64,000 bases of DNA from Arcobacter arenosus (GCF_005771535.1 NZ_VANU01000007.1:115009-179008), one strand, 5' to 3'. Counted from the first letter of the stretch, positions 54,816 to 63,618 are shown. Program-made: numbers and translations. The notes: generated by a model from the letters alone, not told the origin.

Positions 54816-55373
54816 CTAAGGGTGTGGAATTTTAATTTTAGAATTTAATGACCATCCAATTAAAATCATTAAAATAAGTACAATATTTTCATTTATAATC
54901 CCAGTTAACCATACAAGATAAACTACCCATAATAAAATTGCACCTAGTGGAGTAGGAACCCCAGTGAAATATTTTTCTACACTTCCCTCTTCGGCATTTA
55001 TATTAAACTGAATTAATCTTCTAAGACCTGAAATTACATAATAAATAAAAGCAAATGCAACAAGTGGAGTAAAAAGCATCAGCTCCTTAGTGTCTATAAT
55101 TGCAAAATAGATAAACATGGTTGGAACTATTACAAAAGATAAAAAATCAGCAAAAGAGTCTAATTGAATACCAAACTCAGTTGATAGATTATATTTTCTT
55201 GCAATTTTCCCATCAACAATATCAAATCCTCCTGCTAACCATGCAAAAAGTGCTGCAGCAAAAAACTCATTATGTGTTAAAAAATATATGGCCATAATAC
55301 CTGCAGAGATGTTAAAAAAAGTTGCCAAATTAGCTAAATTAAAATGGCTATTTTTATTAAAAAGAAATGTCAT
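54816..55373 (-). CDS. pssA: CDP-diacylglycerol-serine O-phosphatidyltransferase PssA
   Basis: 185 residues, membrane protein with about five helices. The CDP-alcohol phosphotransferase motif D-G-x2-A-R-x8-G-x3-D-x3-D is complete (DGKIARKYNLSTEFGIQLDS, then FAD). The N-terminus NKNSHFNLANLATFFNISAGIMAIY is typical of PssA rather than PgsA. Shorter than the 240-residue Campylobacter enzyme, as the last helices are trimmed. Shares one base with the diguanylate cyclase gene upstream. Confidence 0.88.
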   Translation of the reverse strand: MTFLFNKNSHFNLANLATFFNISAGIMAIYFLTHNEFFAAALFAWLAGGFDIVDGKIARKYNLSTEFGIQLDSFADFLSFVIVPTMFIYFAIIDTKELMLFTPLVAFAFIYYVISGLRRLIQFNINAEEGSVEKYFTGVPTPLGAILLWVVYLVWLTGIINENIVLILMILIGWSLNSKIKIPHP

Positions 55374-56494
55374 TAGTTCCCTTCGTTTTCATAAATTGTA
55401 TACTGATTTCTACCGTTTTGTTTTGACAGATAAAGTGATTCATCAGCAATCTTGTATAATCTATTACAAGATACATAAGAGTTTGCTTCGTAAATAACAG
55501 CTCCTATTGATATTGTAACAATGTTTGATATTTTACTATTTTTATGCTCAATATTTAATGATTCAATAGTTTTGTTTACATCTTTTAAGCACTCTTCTAA
55601 TGTTTCTTTATCTATATCAAATAAAATTACCCCGAACTCTTCACCACCTAATCTAAAAACATACTCATAATCTTTGTTAAAATATGTCTTTAAAGAATTA
55701 GCCACTGCTTTTAATGTTATATCACCCATATCATGGCCATAGGTATCATTATACTGTTTGAAAAAATCTATATCTAACATAACAAAGGCAGTGTTCCATT
55801 TATTTGCATTAGATATAAATGGCATATTGTCAAATATTTGATCAAAATATTTTCTGTTGTAAAGGGATGTCATTGCATCAGTGATTGATTCTATTTTATA
55901 TTTTTTTGTTAAAATTTTAAGTTGATTATCTTTTTTTACAATAGAATAAATAATTAATGCAATAAATAAAAATGATATAAACACTAAAATAACCATATTA
56001 TAAAAAAGATACTCTTTCATTGAAGTGTACTCTTTCAAAAAAGCTTTACGTTTTTTATAGGCAACATTTTTTTCATGTTGTTTTAAAAAATTTATCTTTT
56101 TTATTACATCTTTATATTGAGCTATTTTTGCTTTATAGTTCAAAGAGTTGTTTACTTCAATACTTATCTTGTCAACTACAATTCTCTCTTCATTACCTTT
56201 AAATGCATTGTCATAATAGTTCCATTCTTTTTTAATTTCTTTAAAAAAGGGGTCTCTATCACATTTTTTATATGTTCTCATGCAAGTAATTAGATTCTCA
56301 AAGTTATCTTCAAGTGTATGAAGTTTTAGTACTGGGATGTAATTGCCAAAGTAGATATAATCAATTCTTTTTTTTAATTTATCAATTTGAGAATTAAACA
56401 TAAAACTAGAAGTAAGTAATGAAGCTAAGATTATAAAACTTAAAATAGCTAGTTTAAAAATAGTACTTTTATAAAATTCTTTATTAATTTTCAT
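55373..56494 (-). CDS. Membrane diguanylate cyclase (GGDEF domain), likely leaderless mRNA
   Basis: 373 residues from ATG 56494. TM1 (about 12-32), a helical periplasmic sensor region of about 130 residues, TM2 (about 164-184), then a GGDEF domain (about 205-370) with the active-site loop as RLGGEEFGVILFD. No RxxD inhibitory site is found just before the loop. Makes cyclic di-GMP, probably in response to a periplasmic signal. The -10 TATAAT (56501-56506) ends only 6 bases before the ATG, so the transcript would start at or next to the start codon. The longer TTG start adds two residues that would then be untranscribed. Confidence 0.9.
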   Translation of the reverse strand: MKINKEFYKSTIFKLAILSFIILASLLTSSFMFNSQIDKLKKRIDYIYFGNYIPVLKLHTLEDNFENLITCMRTYKKCDRDPFFKEIKKEWNYYDNAFKGNEERIVVDKISIEVNNSLNYKAKIAQYKDVIKKINFLKQHEKNVAYKKRKAFLKEYTSMKEYLFYNMVILVFISFLFIALIIYSIVKKDNQLKILTKKYKIESITDAMTSLYNRKYFDQIFDNMPFISNANKWNTAFVMLDIDFFKQYNDTYGHDMGDITLKAVANSLKTYFNKDYEYVFRLGGEEFGVILFDIDKETLEECLKDVNKTIESLNIEHKNSKISNIVTISIGAVIYEANSYVSCNRLYKIADESLYLSKQNGRNQYTIYENEGN

Positions 56495-56500
56495 GGGCAA

Positions 56501-56506
56501 ATTATA
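56501..56506 (-). promoter_or_regulatory. -10 box for the diguanylate cyclase gene (leaderless)
   Basis: TATAAT on the minus strand, followed by TTGCCC and then ATG. With a start 6-7 bases downstream of the box, transcription begins at the ATG. No ribosome binding site exists between. Confidence 0.5.
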
Positions 56507-56544
56507 TCAAATAATTTATTATAACTGATTATTTTTAACTTAAC

Positions 56545-56572
56545 TTGTGCTTAATAATCTATTAGATATAAT
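56545..56572 (+). promoter_or_regulatory. Promoter of the second sulP gene
   Basis: TTGTGC (56545-56550), a 16-base spacer, then TATAAT (56567-56572); the sulP TTG start is 27 bases beyond the box with AAAGG 7 bases before it. Confidence 0.55.
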
Positions 56573-56598
56573 CGCGACTTTCAAAGAAAGGTATTAAT

Positions 56599-58143
56599 TT
56601 GTTAAATATTAAAAATACATTTATAGGTCAATCTGTAAAAAGTGATGTACTATCCGGAATTGTTGTTGCAATTGCTTTAGTTCCTGAAGCAATTGCATTT
56701 TCAATTATTGCTGGAGTTTCTCCATTAGTTGGGTTGTATACGGCATTTATTTTAGGTTTAATTACAGCTTTAGTTGGTGGAAAAGCTGGAATGATTAGTG
56801 GAGCGACAGGAGCTATTGCCGTTGTTCTTGTTGGACTTGGGATTGAAGTTAAAGAGTCTTTATCTCCTGAAATGTTACAGCAATTAAGTACAAATGGTGA
56901 ACTATCAACTTATATATTACAATATATTCTTGTGGCAACAATAATAGCAGGTATAATTCAAGTTTCAATTGGTGTTTTTAAATTAGGAAAACTAATAAGA
57001 CTTGTTCCTCAACCAGCTATGTATGGATTTGTAAATGGACTTGCAATTGTAATTGCAATGGCTCAATTTCCATTATTTGAAGGTGAAAATTGGATTATGT
57101 ATGTTCTTGTAGCTGCAACAATGATTATAGTTAAGTTTTTTCCTAAAATCTCAACTGCAATTCCATCAGGTCTTGTTGCTATTATTGTTATTTCAGCAGT
57201 AGTTATTAGTATGGATTTAGATACAAAAAGAGTTGGTGATTTAGCTAATATTTCAGGGAACCTTCCAAGTTTTGGAATTCCAACTTTACATATAACAATG
57301 GAATCAATTATTACTGTATTACCATATTCAATTTTAGTTGCATTAGTTGGTTTAATTGAATCACTTTTGACACTTTCAGTTTTAGATGAAATGGGTGGTA
57401 AAAGAGGAAGTGGAAACCAAGAATGTATTGCCCAAGGTAGTGGAAATATTGTTTGTGGTTTCTTCGGAGGAATGGCAGGTTGTGCTATGATTGGACAATC
57501 TATTATTAACTTTTCAAACGGTGGTTGGGGAAGATTATCAGGTGTAACTGCAGCCTTACTTTTAATCTCTTTTGTTGTTTCATTATCTTCTTATATTGCC
57601 ATGATTCCTGTTGCTGTTTTAGTTGGAATTATGTTTATGGTTTCAATTGGTACTTTTGAATGGGAAAGTGGTAATAGAATTAGATTTATGCCAAATTCTG
57701 ATAAATTTGTATTAGTTGCTGTTACTGTAATCACAATATTTGCAGACTTAGCAATTGCAGTAATTACTGGTATTATAATCTCAGCACTTGTATTTGCATG
57801 GAATCACTCTAAAGTTAGGTCAAGAACTTATAGAGAAAATGAAAATACAAAGGTATATGAGTTTGATGGACCTTTATTTTTTGGTTCAACAACTTCATTT
57901 TTTGAACTTTTTGATACAAAACATGATCCAGAAAATATTGTATTAGACTTTAAAAATGCGAGAGTAATGGATATTTCAGGTGTTGAAGCAATTGATAATA
58001 TAACAAAAAAATATGCCGATATGGGTAAAAAACTTGTTATTAGACACTTAAGTAAAGATTGTAAACAAATTCTTAAAGATGCAGGTCCTTTTTGTACTTA
58101 CGAAGAAGATGATCCAAACTATAAAGTTGCTATTGACTACTAA
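56599..58143 (+). CDS. SulP-family anion transporter with STAS domain (2)
   Basis: 514 residues. N-terminal membrane part (about 10-410) with GIVVAIALVPEAIAFSIIAGVSPLVGLYTAF, MISGATGAIAVVLV, and the central QGSGNIVCGFFGGMAGCAMIGQS motif; C-terminal STAS domain (about 415-505, LDFKNARVMDISGVEAIDNI). It differs from the first SulP protein (28649) in both the central motif and the STAS, so the two are old paralogues rather than a recent duplication. Substrate unknown. The start is TTG. A strong terminator follows. Confidence 0.92.
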   Translation: MLNIKNTFIGQSVKSDVLSGIVVAIALVPEAIAFSIIAGVSPLVGLYTAFILGLITALVGGKAGMISGATGAIAVVLVGLGIEVKESLSPEMLQQLSTNGELSTYILQYILVATIIAGIIQVSIGVFKLGKLIRLVPQPAMYGFVNGLAIVIAMAQFPLFEGENWIMYVLVAATMIIVKFFPKISTAIPSGLVAIIVISAVVISMDLDTKRVGDLANISGNLPSFGIPTLHITMESIITVLPYSILVALVGLIESLLTLSVLDEMGGKRGSGNQECIAQGSGNIVCGFFGGMAGCAMIGQSIINFSNGGWGRLSGVTAALLLISFVVSLSSYIAMIPVAVLVGIMFMVSIGTFEWESGNRIRFMPNSDKFVLVAVTVITIFADLAIAVITGIIISALVFAWNHSKVRSRTYRENENTKVYEFDGPLFFGSTTSFFELFDTKHDPENIVLDFKNARVMDISGVEAIDNITKKYADMGKKLVIRHLSKDCKQILKDAGPFCTYEEDDPNYKVAIDY

Positions 58144-58150
58144 AATTTTT

Positions 58151-58172
58151 GGGATAAAATTAGTTTTATCCC
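58151..58172 (+). terminator. Rho-independent terminator of the second sulP gene
   Basis: Perfect 9-bp stem GGGATAAAA (58151-58159) and TTTTATCCC (58164-58172) with loop TTAG, followed by TTTCTTTACTTTTATTTTTT. It lies 8 bases past the stop. Confidence 0.88.
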
Positions 58173-58199
58173 TTTCTTTACTTTTATTTTTTTCTTTGA

Positions 58200-58205
58200 T
58201 ATAAT
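58200..58205 (+). promoter_or_regulatory. -10 box for the small flagellar-like gene pair
   Basis: TATAAT in the context CTTTGATATAATCAC, 29 bases before the ATG at 58234 and directly after the sulP terminator, so the pair (and perhaps trxC) forms its own transcript. Confidence 0.55.
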
Positions 58206-58233
58206 CACATAAATATACAAAAATGAGTTCATT

Positions 58234-58521
58234 ATGGAAATAAATAATAATTTATCAAGTTCTTCTTCAATATATATGCAATTGGCTCAAAAAAGAGCGC
58301 AATTATCAAGTATTGATAGACAAGAGATAAGTAAATCAACTCAAGATTCATATGATAAATTAAATGAATCTAACTCTACCTATGATAAACAAGAGTATCA
58401 AGGAAGTTTAGATGTATCAAATTCTGTAAATGAATTAGGTTCTGCAGATGCCCAAATATCAAGAAGTGCAAATTTAAATAGAATGTTACTTCAAAGTATT
58501 GGAGAAAATTATGAGAATTGA
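58234..58521 (+). CDS. Small Ser/Asn-rich protein, flagellum-linked by neighbour, function unknown
   Basis: 95 residues. Begins MEINNNLSSSSSIYMQLAQ, similar to the starts of the flagellin-like protein (MDINSINNNLTSSLNN) and of the next gene (MRIDNNLNGM). Mostly hydrophilic helix, low hydrophobicity, no Cys, no signal peptide or membrane segment. I do not recognise a family. Its 3' end overlaps the next gene by 11 bases. A secreted axial or regulatory partner is possible but not shown. Confidence 0.65.
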   Translation: MEINNNLSSSSSIYMQLAQKRAQLSSIDRQEISKSTQDSYDKLNESNSTYDKQEYQGSLDVSNSVNELGSADAQISRSANLNRMLLQSIGENYEN

Positions 58522-58762
58522 TAATAACTTAAATGGTATGCTAGCAGTACAAATGCAAGTAAATCAAAATGCACAAACAATTGCAAGTACAACAAAAAGT
58601 TCAACTGATATTGAAAATCAAGAGAACTTACCCTTAAATACACAAGATTTTACAAATGCAATGGTTGATATGATTCCTCAAACAATAGCTTATGAAGCAA
58701 ATGCTAATGGGATTAGAACAAAAGATGAGATGATGTCTACCATTTTAGATATAAAGGCTTAA
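58511..58762 (+). CDS. 83-residue protein with rod/hook-type terminal helices only
   Basis: The C-terminus (MIPQTIAYEANANGIRTKDE, then MMSTILDIKA) matches the D0 tail of axial proteins such as FlgC, FlgE and FlgG (LxxxQxAYEANxKxIxTxDEMxxTLLDIK). The N-terminus (NNLNGMLAVQMQVNQNAQTI) has the spacing of the axial N-terminal helix (xxSGMxAxQxxxDxxANNIA) but lacks the ANNIAN core. About 20 residues link them, so no D1-D3 domain exists. Starts at ATG 58511 with GGAGA before it; the in-frame ATG at 58499 has none. Much shorter than FlgB/FlgC (about 130-165). Confidence 0.7.
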   Translation: MRIDNNLNGMLAVQMQVNQNAQTIASTTKSSTDIENQENLPLNTQDFTNAMVDMIPQTIAYEANANGIRTKDEMMSTILDIKA

Positions 58763-58763
58763 A

Positions 58764-59195
58764 ATGGATAAAATTAATATAGTTTGTCCTCACTGCAAAA
58801 AAATTAATTCAATACCAAAAAAAGATTCTTATTTAAAAGCAAATTGTGGTTCATGTAAAAATTCGTTACTTGATACAACACCAATTGACTTGGATGAAAG
58901 TAATTTTGACCATGTTGTGGTTAATTCAGAAATTCCTGTTGTAGTTGATTTTTGGGCACCTTGGTGTGGACCTTGTAAAATGTTTGCTCCAATATACAAT
59001 GAAACATCTCAAAAATTCCCTTTAAAAGCATTATTTGCAAAAGTAAATACAGAAGAGCAACAAAATCTAGGTGCAAAATATGGTATTAGATCAATTCCAA
59101 CACTTGTAGTTTATAAAAACGGTATTGAAGTAAAAAGAGTAAGTGGAGCACTTGACCCATTAAGATTAGCTAATTTAGTTAATGAATTTATATAA
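58764..59195 (+). CDS. trxC: Thioredoxin 2-type protein (TrxC) with zinc ribbon
   Basis: 143 residues. N-terminal zinc-binding Cys pairs C8-x2-C11 and C28-x2-C31, then a thioredoxin domain with active site WCGPC (C68, C71), DFWAPWCGPCK, and cis-Pro in IRSIPTLVVY. Reduces disulfides in the cytoplasm; the zinc ribbon marks the Trx2 class linked to oxidative stress. Starts one base after the small axial-like gene. It converges on the DUF1460 gene with one base between the stops and no hairpin. Confidence 0.93.
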   Translation: MDKINIVCPHCKKINSIPKKDSYLKANCGSCKNSLLDTTPIDLDESNFDHVVVNSEIPVVVDFWAPWCGPCKMFAPIYNETSQKFPLKALFAKVNTEEQQNLGAKYGIRSIPTLVVYKNGIEVKRVSGALDPLRLANLVNEFI

Positions 59196-59196
59196 A

Positions 59197-59931
59197 TTAT
59201 TTTCTTAAAACCAAAATACCTGGAGTTTTTTTAACATAATCAACAAATAATTCATCTACAACTTTTCTGTTTGATTTTTTACTTGAAGCATGTCTAAAAA
59301 AGGTTTTGCCATCTTTTTTTATAATTATTCCAGTGTGAGTTACATCTAGACCTTTTAAGTTAGTATAGATACCTATATAATCTCCATTTTTCAACTTCTG
59401 TAAAAAGTTTTTATCTACAAACTGTGGCTCAAGATATTCAAACTCTCTTTTATTTATATTAATACCTTTTAGATATAAATTTTTATCATCTTTTTTATTT
59501 AGATATTTAGTTGTTTTTTTACTATTTTGTGATAGTTTTGAAGTGATATTTTTAAAACCATTTTGAGTAATCCAATCAGTAAAAAAATGGTTTCTATTTT
59601 CATAAGTGATTTGTGATTTTTTATATCGAATTTTTACAAGATTTTCTTTAAACTCTTTATAATTTTTTGATTCTTTGATTGCTTCAACATAATCAATATA
59701 AGTAAAACAATCTAAATTTACAAAATCTATAACTAATTCCTCTTTTTTATTATATGAACCTATTAAAACATTTGCTTTATAGGGTGTATTTAAAAAAGAA
59801 GCTGATATTTCATTTATTGATTTTTCTTTTTTTAAGAAGGTATCGAAGCTTTCTTGATTCCACTTTCCTAAATCTATCTGCGAAGAAAAAATACTTGAGA
59901 TAAAAATAGAAAGTAGAATTAAATATTTCAT
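59197..59931 (-). CDS. DUF1460-family periplasmic amidase-like protein
   Basis: 244 residues with a signal peptide (MKYLILLSIFISSIFS). NlpC/P60-like family: catalytic Cys C75 in LDCFTYIDYVEAIKE, NRNHFFTDWI, and the His region VTHTGIIIKKDGKTFFRHASS. DUF1460 members are described as N-acetylmuramoyl-L-alanine amidase-like; a murein-cleaving or recycling role is likely but the bond is not known. Overlaps the DUF523 gene by 4 bases. Confidence 0.85.
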   Translation of the reverse strand: MKYLILLSIFISSIFSSQIDLGKWNQESFDTFLKKEKSINEISASFLNTPYKANVLIGSYNKKEELVIDFVNLDCFTYIDYVEAIKESKNYKEFKENLVKIRYKKSQITYENRNHFFTDWITQNGFKNITSKLSQNSKKTTKYLNKKDDKNLYLKGININKREFEYLEPQFVDKNFLQKLKNGDYIGIYTNLKGLDVTHTGIIIKKDGKTFFRHASSKKSNRKVVDELFVDYVKKTPGILVLRK

Positions 59932-60425
59932 TTTTTATTTTCTTTTAGATATCTAAAAAACTCTTTCATTTGGGTTTCATTGAAAACTGTTACACCATTT
60001 TCAATAAGTAGTTTTGCAGTCATACCTTGCCCCTCAACTAGATTTGAAGTAAAAGTACCATCATAGATTTGAGTATTTCCACATGAAGGGGAGTTTGACT
60101 TTAGAAGTGCAACTTTTATATTTTCACTTTTACATAAATCAAGAGTATTTTTTGCCCCTAATAAAAAGTTTATTGTTACATCTTTCCCCTCTTTATCTTT
60201 TACAATAAAAGGTTTTTCTCTAGAAACGATTTCCGCAGGAGTTCTTGGGGTTGATAAACCTCCACTAACTTCTGGACAAAATGAATAAATTTCATTAGAA
60301 CAAAGCATATCCATAAAACGCTCTTTTTGAGAAAAGGTAAAAGAAGAATTATAAGCTATTGATGAATTATCTCCATCATATCTAACATTTTCACCTAAAA
60401 GGCAAGAAGAGATTAATATTTTCAT
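59928..60425 (-). CDS. DUF523-family protein
   Basis: 165 residues. Family blocks are clear: ISSCLLGENVRYDGDNS at the start, CPEVSGGLSTPRTPAEIV, LLKSNSPSCGNTQIYDGTF and GQGMTAKLLIENGVTVFNE. Four conserved-type Cys/Gly motifs suggest metal or cofactor binding. The biochemical role of DUF523 is not established. Shares one base with ttcA upstream. Confidence 0.85.
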   Translation of the reverse strand: MKILISSCLLGENVRYDGDNSSIAYNSSFTFSQKERFMDMLCSNEIYSFCPEVSGGLSTPRTPAEIVSREKPFIVKDKEGKDVTINFLLGAKNTLDLCKSENIKVALLKSNSPSCGNTQIYDGTFTSNLVEGQGMTAKLLIENGVTVFNETQMKEFFRYLKENKK

Positions 60426-61183
60426 TAATCTCTATCCAATAACTCTTTATCAAAAAAAGTTGACGTTTGGATATTGTTAAATGCTGCTTTCATTGAGATA
60501 AACATTTGAGGATTCTCTTCTTCCATTTTTTCTAAAAGCTCTTTTGTTTTAGCTCTTGCATATGGCATTTTAATATCAAATCTCATTGCAGGACATGCTT
60601 CATCACCAATAACCATAATCTCATTTGTTTGAGCAAAAGCTCTTAATTGTCTTTCTCTACAAAATATAAGTGGTCTAATAACCTCTAAACCATTTTCAGC
60701 CTTATAAACTGGTGGCATAGATCTTAAAGCACCATTATAAAGAAAATTCATAAAAAACGATTCCATTGCATCATCAAGGTGATGTCCAAGAGCAAGTTTA
60801 TTGTAACCTTGTTCTAGTGCAGTAGAATATAAATACCCTCTTCTCATTCTAGAAAAGAATGAACAAAATGAAGAATTCTTTCTAATTTTTTCTTTTGATA
60901 ATTCAAAGATTTCAGTATCAATAATCTCATGCTCAATTCCATGTTCTTTGCAGTGATCTGCTAAAAATTGAACTTGTTCACCCATACCATATGTAACTGT
61001 TACAGCTTTGAATTCAAAGTTAAATGGTGTAACTCTTTTTAAATGATTTAAAGCATGAATAAGCGTTGTTGAATCTTTTCCACCTGAAAATCCAACTAAT
61101 ACTTTATCACCCTCTTTTATAAGTCCATACTCTGCGTTTGTTTTACCTACTACTTTTGAAATTTTTTTACTTAACTCTACCAA
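60425..61183 (-). CDS. ttcA: TtcA-family tRNA 2-thiocytidine synthetase, one cluster Cys replaced
   Basis: 252 residues. PP-loop ATPase SGGKDST at 33-39, LGHHLDD (about 132-138) and the family block SFCSFFSRMRRGYLYS. Thiolates C32 of certain tRNAs using a [4Fe-4S] cluster. In E. coli the cluster site includes a CSLC pair and a third Cys further on. Here the pair reads C107-S-F-F110, so its second Cys is Phe, while C197 (DEACPAMRF) is kept in the third position. Either another residue serves as ligand or the cluster is differently held. The family assignment is secure. Confidence 0.85.
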   Translation of the reverse strand: MVELSKKISKVVGKTNAEYGLIKEGDKVLVGFSGGKDSTTLIHALNHLKRVTPFNFEFKAVTVTYGMGEQVQFLADHCKEHGIEHEIIDTEIFELSKEKIRKNSSFCSFFSRMRRGYLYSTALEQGYNKLALGHHLDDAMESFFMNFLYNGALRSMPPVYKAENGLEVIRPLIFCRERQLRAFAQTNEIMVIGDEACPAMRFDIKMPYARAKTKELLEKMEEENPQMFISMKAAFNNIQTSTFFDKELLDRD

Positions 61184-61327
61184 AATAAATATTTCCTATA
61201 ATTTTTTCGCGATTATAACATAATTTACTCAAATTTTAATTATGATAAAAACTTAGGGATAAATTAACTATTATTTTAGGTAATTTTATTATAATTTGAG
61301 TCCAAGTTTAAAAAAAAGAATTAATAT

Positions 61328-61528
61328 ATGACTCAAGAAGAGATACAAGAATTTAAAGAAACAATCGCTAAAAATATTATGCCACTAGTGCAGAACATGA
61401 CTGAAGAACAAATTAAAAATACTATTATGAATGTTGAAAAAAATAATCCTGATTTACCAAAAGGATTTGGGAATATGCTTTTTGAACAGATAATGATTTT
61501 AAAATTTATTAGAAAAAGTCAACAGTAG
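61328..61528 (+). CDS. Small helical protein of unknown function
   Basis: 66 residues (TQEEIQEFKETIAKNIMPLV, TEEQIKNTIMNVEKNNPDLPKGFGN and a basic end LKFIRKSQQ). No membrane segment, Cys or domain recognised. The ATG is preceded by AAAAAAAGAATTAAT with only a weak ribosome binding site. The codon use and helix pattern look genuine, but the size keeps confidence low. It is the only plus-strand gene between ttcA and the chemoreceptor. Confidence 0.5.
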   Translation: MTQEEIQEFKETIAKNIMPLVQNMTEEQIKNTIMNVEKNNPDLPKGFGNMLFEQIMILKFIRKSQQ

Positions 61529-61566
61529 TTAGAAAGAAAAAGTTTAACATTAAAGAAGCAGACAAA

Positions 61567-61700
61567 TATAATCTATTAAGGAGTGGGAGTAGGAATATAA
61601 AGCTATAGTTGCCTGTTCTTTATTGTTAAAGAATGATAACAATTAAAAGTGTCTAAAAAGTAGTGAAATTAGATTTTTTTTCTAAAATATTAGAATTTTT
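61567..61700 (+). ncRNA. Possible small RNA in the gap before the chemoreceptor gene
   Basis: The 190-base gap 61529-61718 has a plus-strand TTTAAC (61543-61548), an 18-base spacer, TATAAT (61567-61572), a purine-rich GGAGTGGGAGTAGGA, a hairpin TTCTTTA-TTGT-TAAAGAA, and finally TTCTAA-AATA-TTAGAA (61680-61695) followed by TTTTT. Promoter-hairpin-terminator order suggests a transcript of about 110-120 nt. No known RNA family is recognised and AT-richness makes chance matches likely. Confidence 0.22.
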
Positions 61701-61718
61701 ATCGTAATTTCTCCCTTT

Positions 61719-63587
61719 TTATATTATATCAATAAATTTTTTCTTATTTGTGTTTGAAACCACATTTTGAGCTATATCTTTTACATCTTTTGCTACATCA
61801 TTTGCTCCTGAAGCAGACATAGCATTTTGTTGAGTTACTTGATCTAATTGATTAATAGTTTCATTGATTTGTTCCATTGCTATTGATTGTTCTTTTGACG
61901 AGGAAGAAACCTCTGTTATTAAGGATAAAGTATTTTGAATATTGTTATTTAACTTTTCATAACCTTTAATCATCTGTGCTGAAATCTCTTTACCCTCAAA
62001 AGCTTTTTGTGTTGCATTTTCAACTAAATCTTTTATTTCTTTTGCAGCTTCTGCACTTCTACTAGCTAGATTTCTAACCTCTTGAGCAACAACAGCAAAA
62101 CCTTTTCCTGCTTCACCAGCAGTTGCTGCTTCAACTGCTGCATTAAGAGATAAGATATTTGTTTGAAAAGAGATTTGGTCAATTACTGTAATTGCTTCTG
62201 CAATAGCTTGAGTTTGTTCATTAATCTCATCCATTGATAATGTAGTTTTAGTTGCTAAATCTTCCCCTTGTACAACTGATGTTGATACATCATTTGCATA
62301 AGATGTCATTTGGGCAATATTTTTTGAACTATTTTGCATTTTCGCAGTAATCTCTTCAATTGATGCTGCTGTCTCTTCCAATGAAGCTGCTTGATTATTT
62401 GCTGCATTTGTTAAATCATTTACATTTTTTGATAAATTTTCTGCACTTAAAGAAAGTCTTTGTCCAACATCTCTATTCTCAACCAACATTGAGCAAACAG
62501 CATCTCCTAAACTATTAATATCATTACTAAAAGCTTTTAAATCACCCTCTAATGAACTAGTATCAACCCTTTGTGTATAATCATATTGTGTATATGTTGA
62601 TATAACTTCCATAGATTTTTTAATATTATTTTCAATCTCTTCTAACATTTGATTTATTTCATTTTTTAATTGATTTAACATAGGGTTTGAACTATTTACT
62701 TCTATTCTAACATCCAAGTATCCTTGCTTAGCTTTTGTTGTAGTTTGAATAGTACTATCTAAAAGTTTTCTATCCTCTTCAATTTTTTCTTTACTTCTTT
62801 CTATATTGGAATTGATTAATGCTGCCATTTTTCCTAATTCATCTTTAGAATCAATCGCAATTTTATCTACAGTTGTTTTTTCAAGATTTAAATAACTAAA
62901 AAATTCCAATAAACCTTTTTCAAACATTTTTAAAGGAGTTTTAATATTTTTTGTCACTATAAATGTAATTAAAATAGATAAAAATAAAGCAACAGCGATT
63001 AAAATGTACATAACACTTATTGTTAAATCAATACCCTCTAAGTTTTTATTATAAATATCAGTATTTATTTTTTTTGTATTATTATTTATTTCATTAAGTT
63101 CTTTTTTTATTGTTTCAAAATAAACCTCTGCTTCTATTATTCTATCAAAGGTGATATTCATTACATCATTCATAGAATCGTTTATTGAACTATTATAGGC
63201 TGTAAGATTTTTTTCAAGTTCTTTTATATTCTTTAATAATTTATTATTACTTTTTGCTAAAGTTTTTAATTTTTTTAAATCTTTATTTAAATCTTTTTGC
63301 ATTTTTGCAATTAAATCAATTTGTTCATAAATCTCTTTTTCTTCATATACATTCATAACAAAATTAAAAACTTTATATACGATGATATTATATTCTCTAA
63401 TATCAATTAGAAATTTATTTCCTATGTTTAATAATTCAATTTTTTCTTCTACTATGTTTTTAAAATTAGCCTTACTATTTTTAAAAGTATCAATAGAATA
63501 AAGAGATAACATTACTAAAAATAACATTACAACTAATGGAGATATAAGTATTTTACTACTTATTCCTAAATTTTTTAAATTAAACAT
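61719..63587 (-). CDS. Methyl-accepting chemotaxis protein
   Basis: 622 residues. TM1 (about 11-31), a helical periplasmic ligand-binding region of about 155 residues (four-helix-bundle type), TM2 (about 188-211), HAMP, an additional linker, then the signalling domain with hairpin tip [20 protein letters not shown] and [19 protein letters not shown]. Methylation-type Glu/Gln pairs flank it ([25 protein letters not shown]). No C-terminal CheR/CheB pentapeptide. A client for the CheA/CheR/CheD/CheB set at 15739-20844, by inference. Ligand unknown. Confidence 0.93.
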   Translation of the reverse strand: MFNLKNLGISSKILISPLVVMLFLVMLSLYSIDTFKNSKANFKNIVEEKIELLNIGNKFLIDIREYNIIVYKVFNFVMNVYEEKEIYEQIDLIAKMQKDLNKDLKKLKTLAKSNNKLLKNIKELEKNLTAYNSSINDSMNDVMNITFDRIIEAEVYFETIKKELNEINNNTKKINTDIYNKNLEGIDLTISVMYILIAVALFLSILITFIVTKNIKTPLKMFEKGLLEFFSYLNLEKTTVDKIAIDSKDELGKMAALINSNIERSKEKIEEDRKLLDSTIQTTTKAKQGYLDVRIEVNSSNPMLNQLKNEINQMLEEIENNIKKSMEVISTYTQYDYTQRVDTSSLEGDLKAFSNDINSLGDAVCSMLVENRDVGQRLSLSAENLSKNVNDLTNAANNQAASLEETAASIEEITAKMQNSSKNIAQMTSYANDVSTSVVQGEDLATKTTLSMDEINEQTQAIAEAITVIDQISFQTNILSLNAAVEAATAGEAGKGFAVVAQEVRNLASRSAEAAKEIKDLVENATQKAFEGKEISAQMIKGYEKLNNNIQNTLSLITEVSSSSKEQSIAMEQINETINQLDQVTQQNAMSASGANDVAKDVKDIAQNVVSNTNKKKFIDII

Positions 63588-63618
63588 AGTTTTCCTTTTT
63601 TATCATTCTAGACAAAAG

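Noticed and set aside
28649..58143. The two SulP genes as a recent duplication
   Set aside because: Their central motifs and STAS domains differ clearly, so they are distant paralogues or separately acquired.
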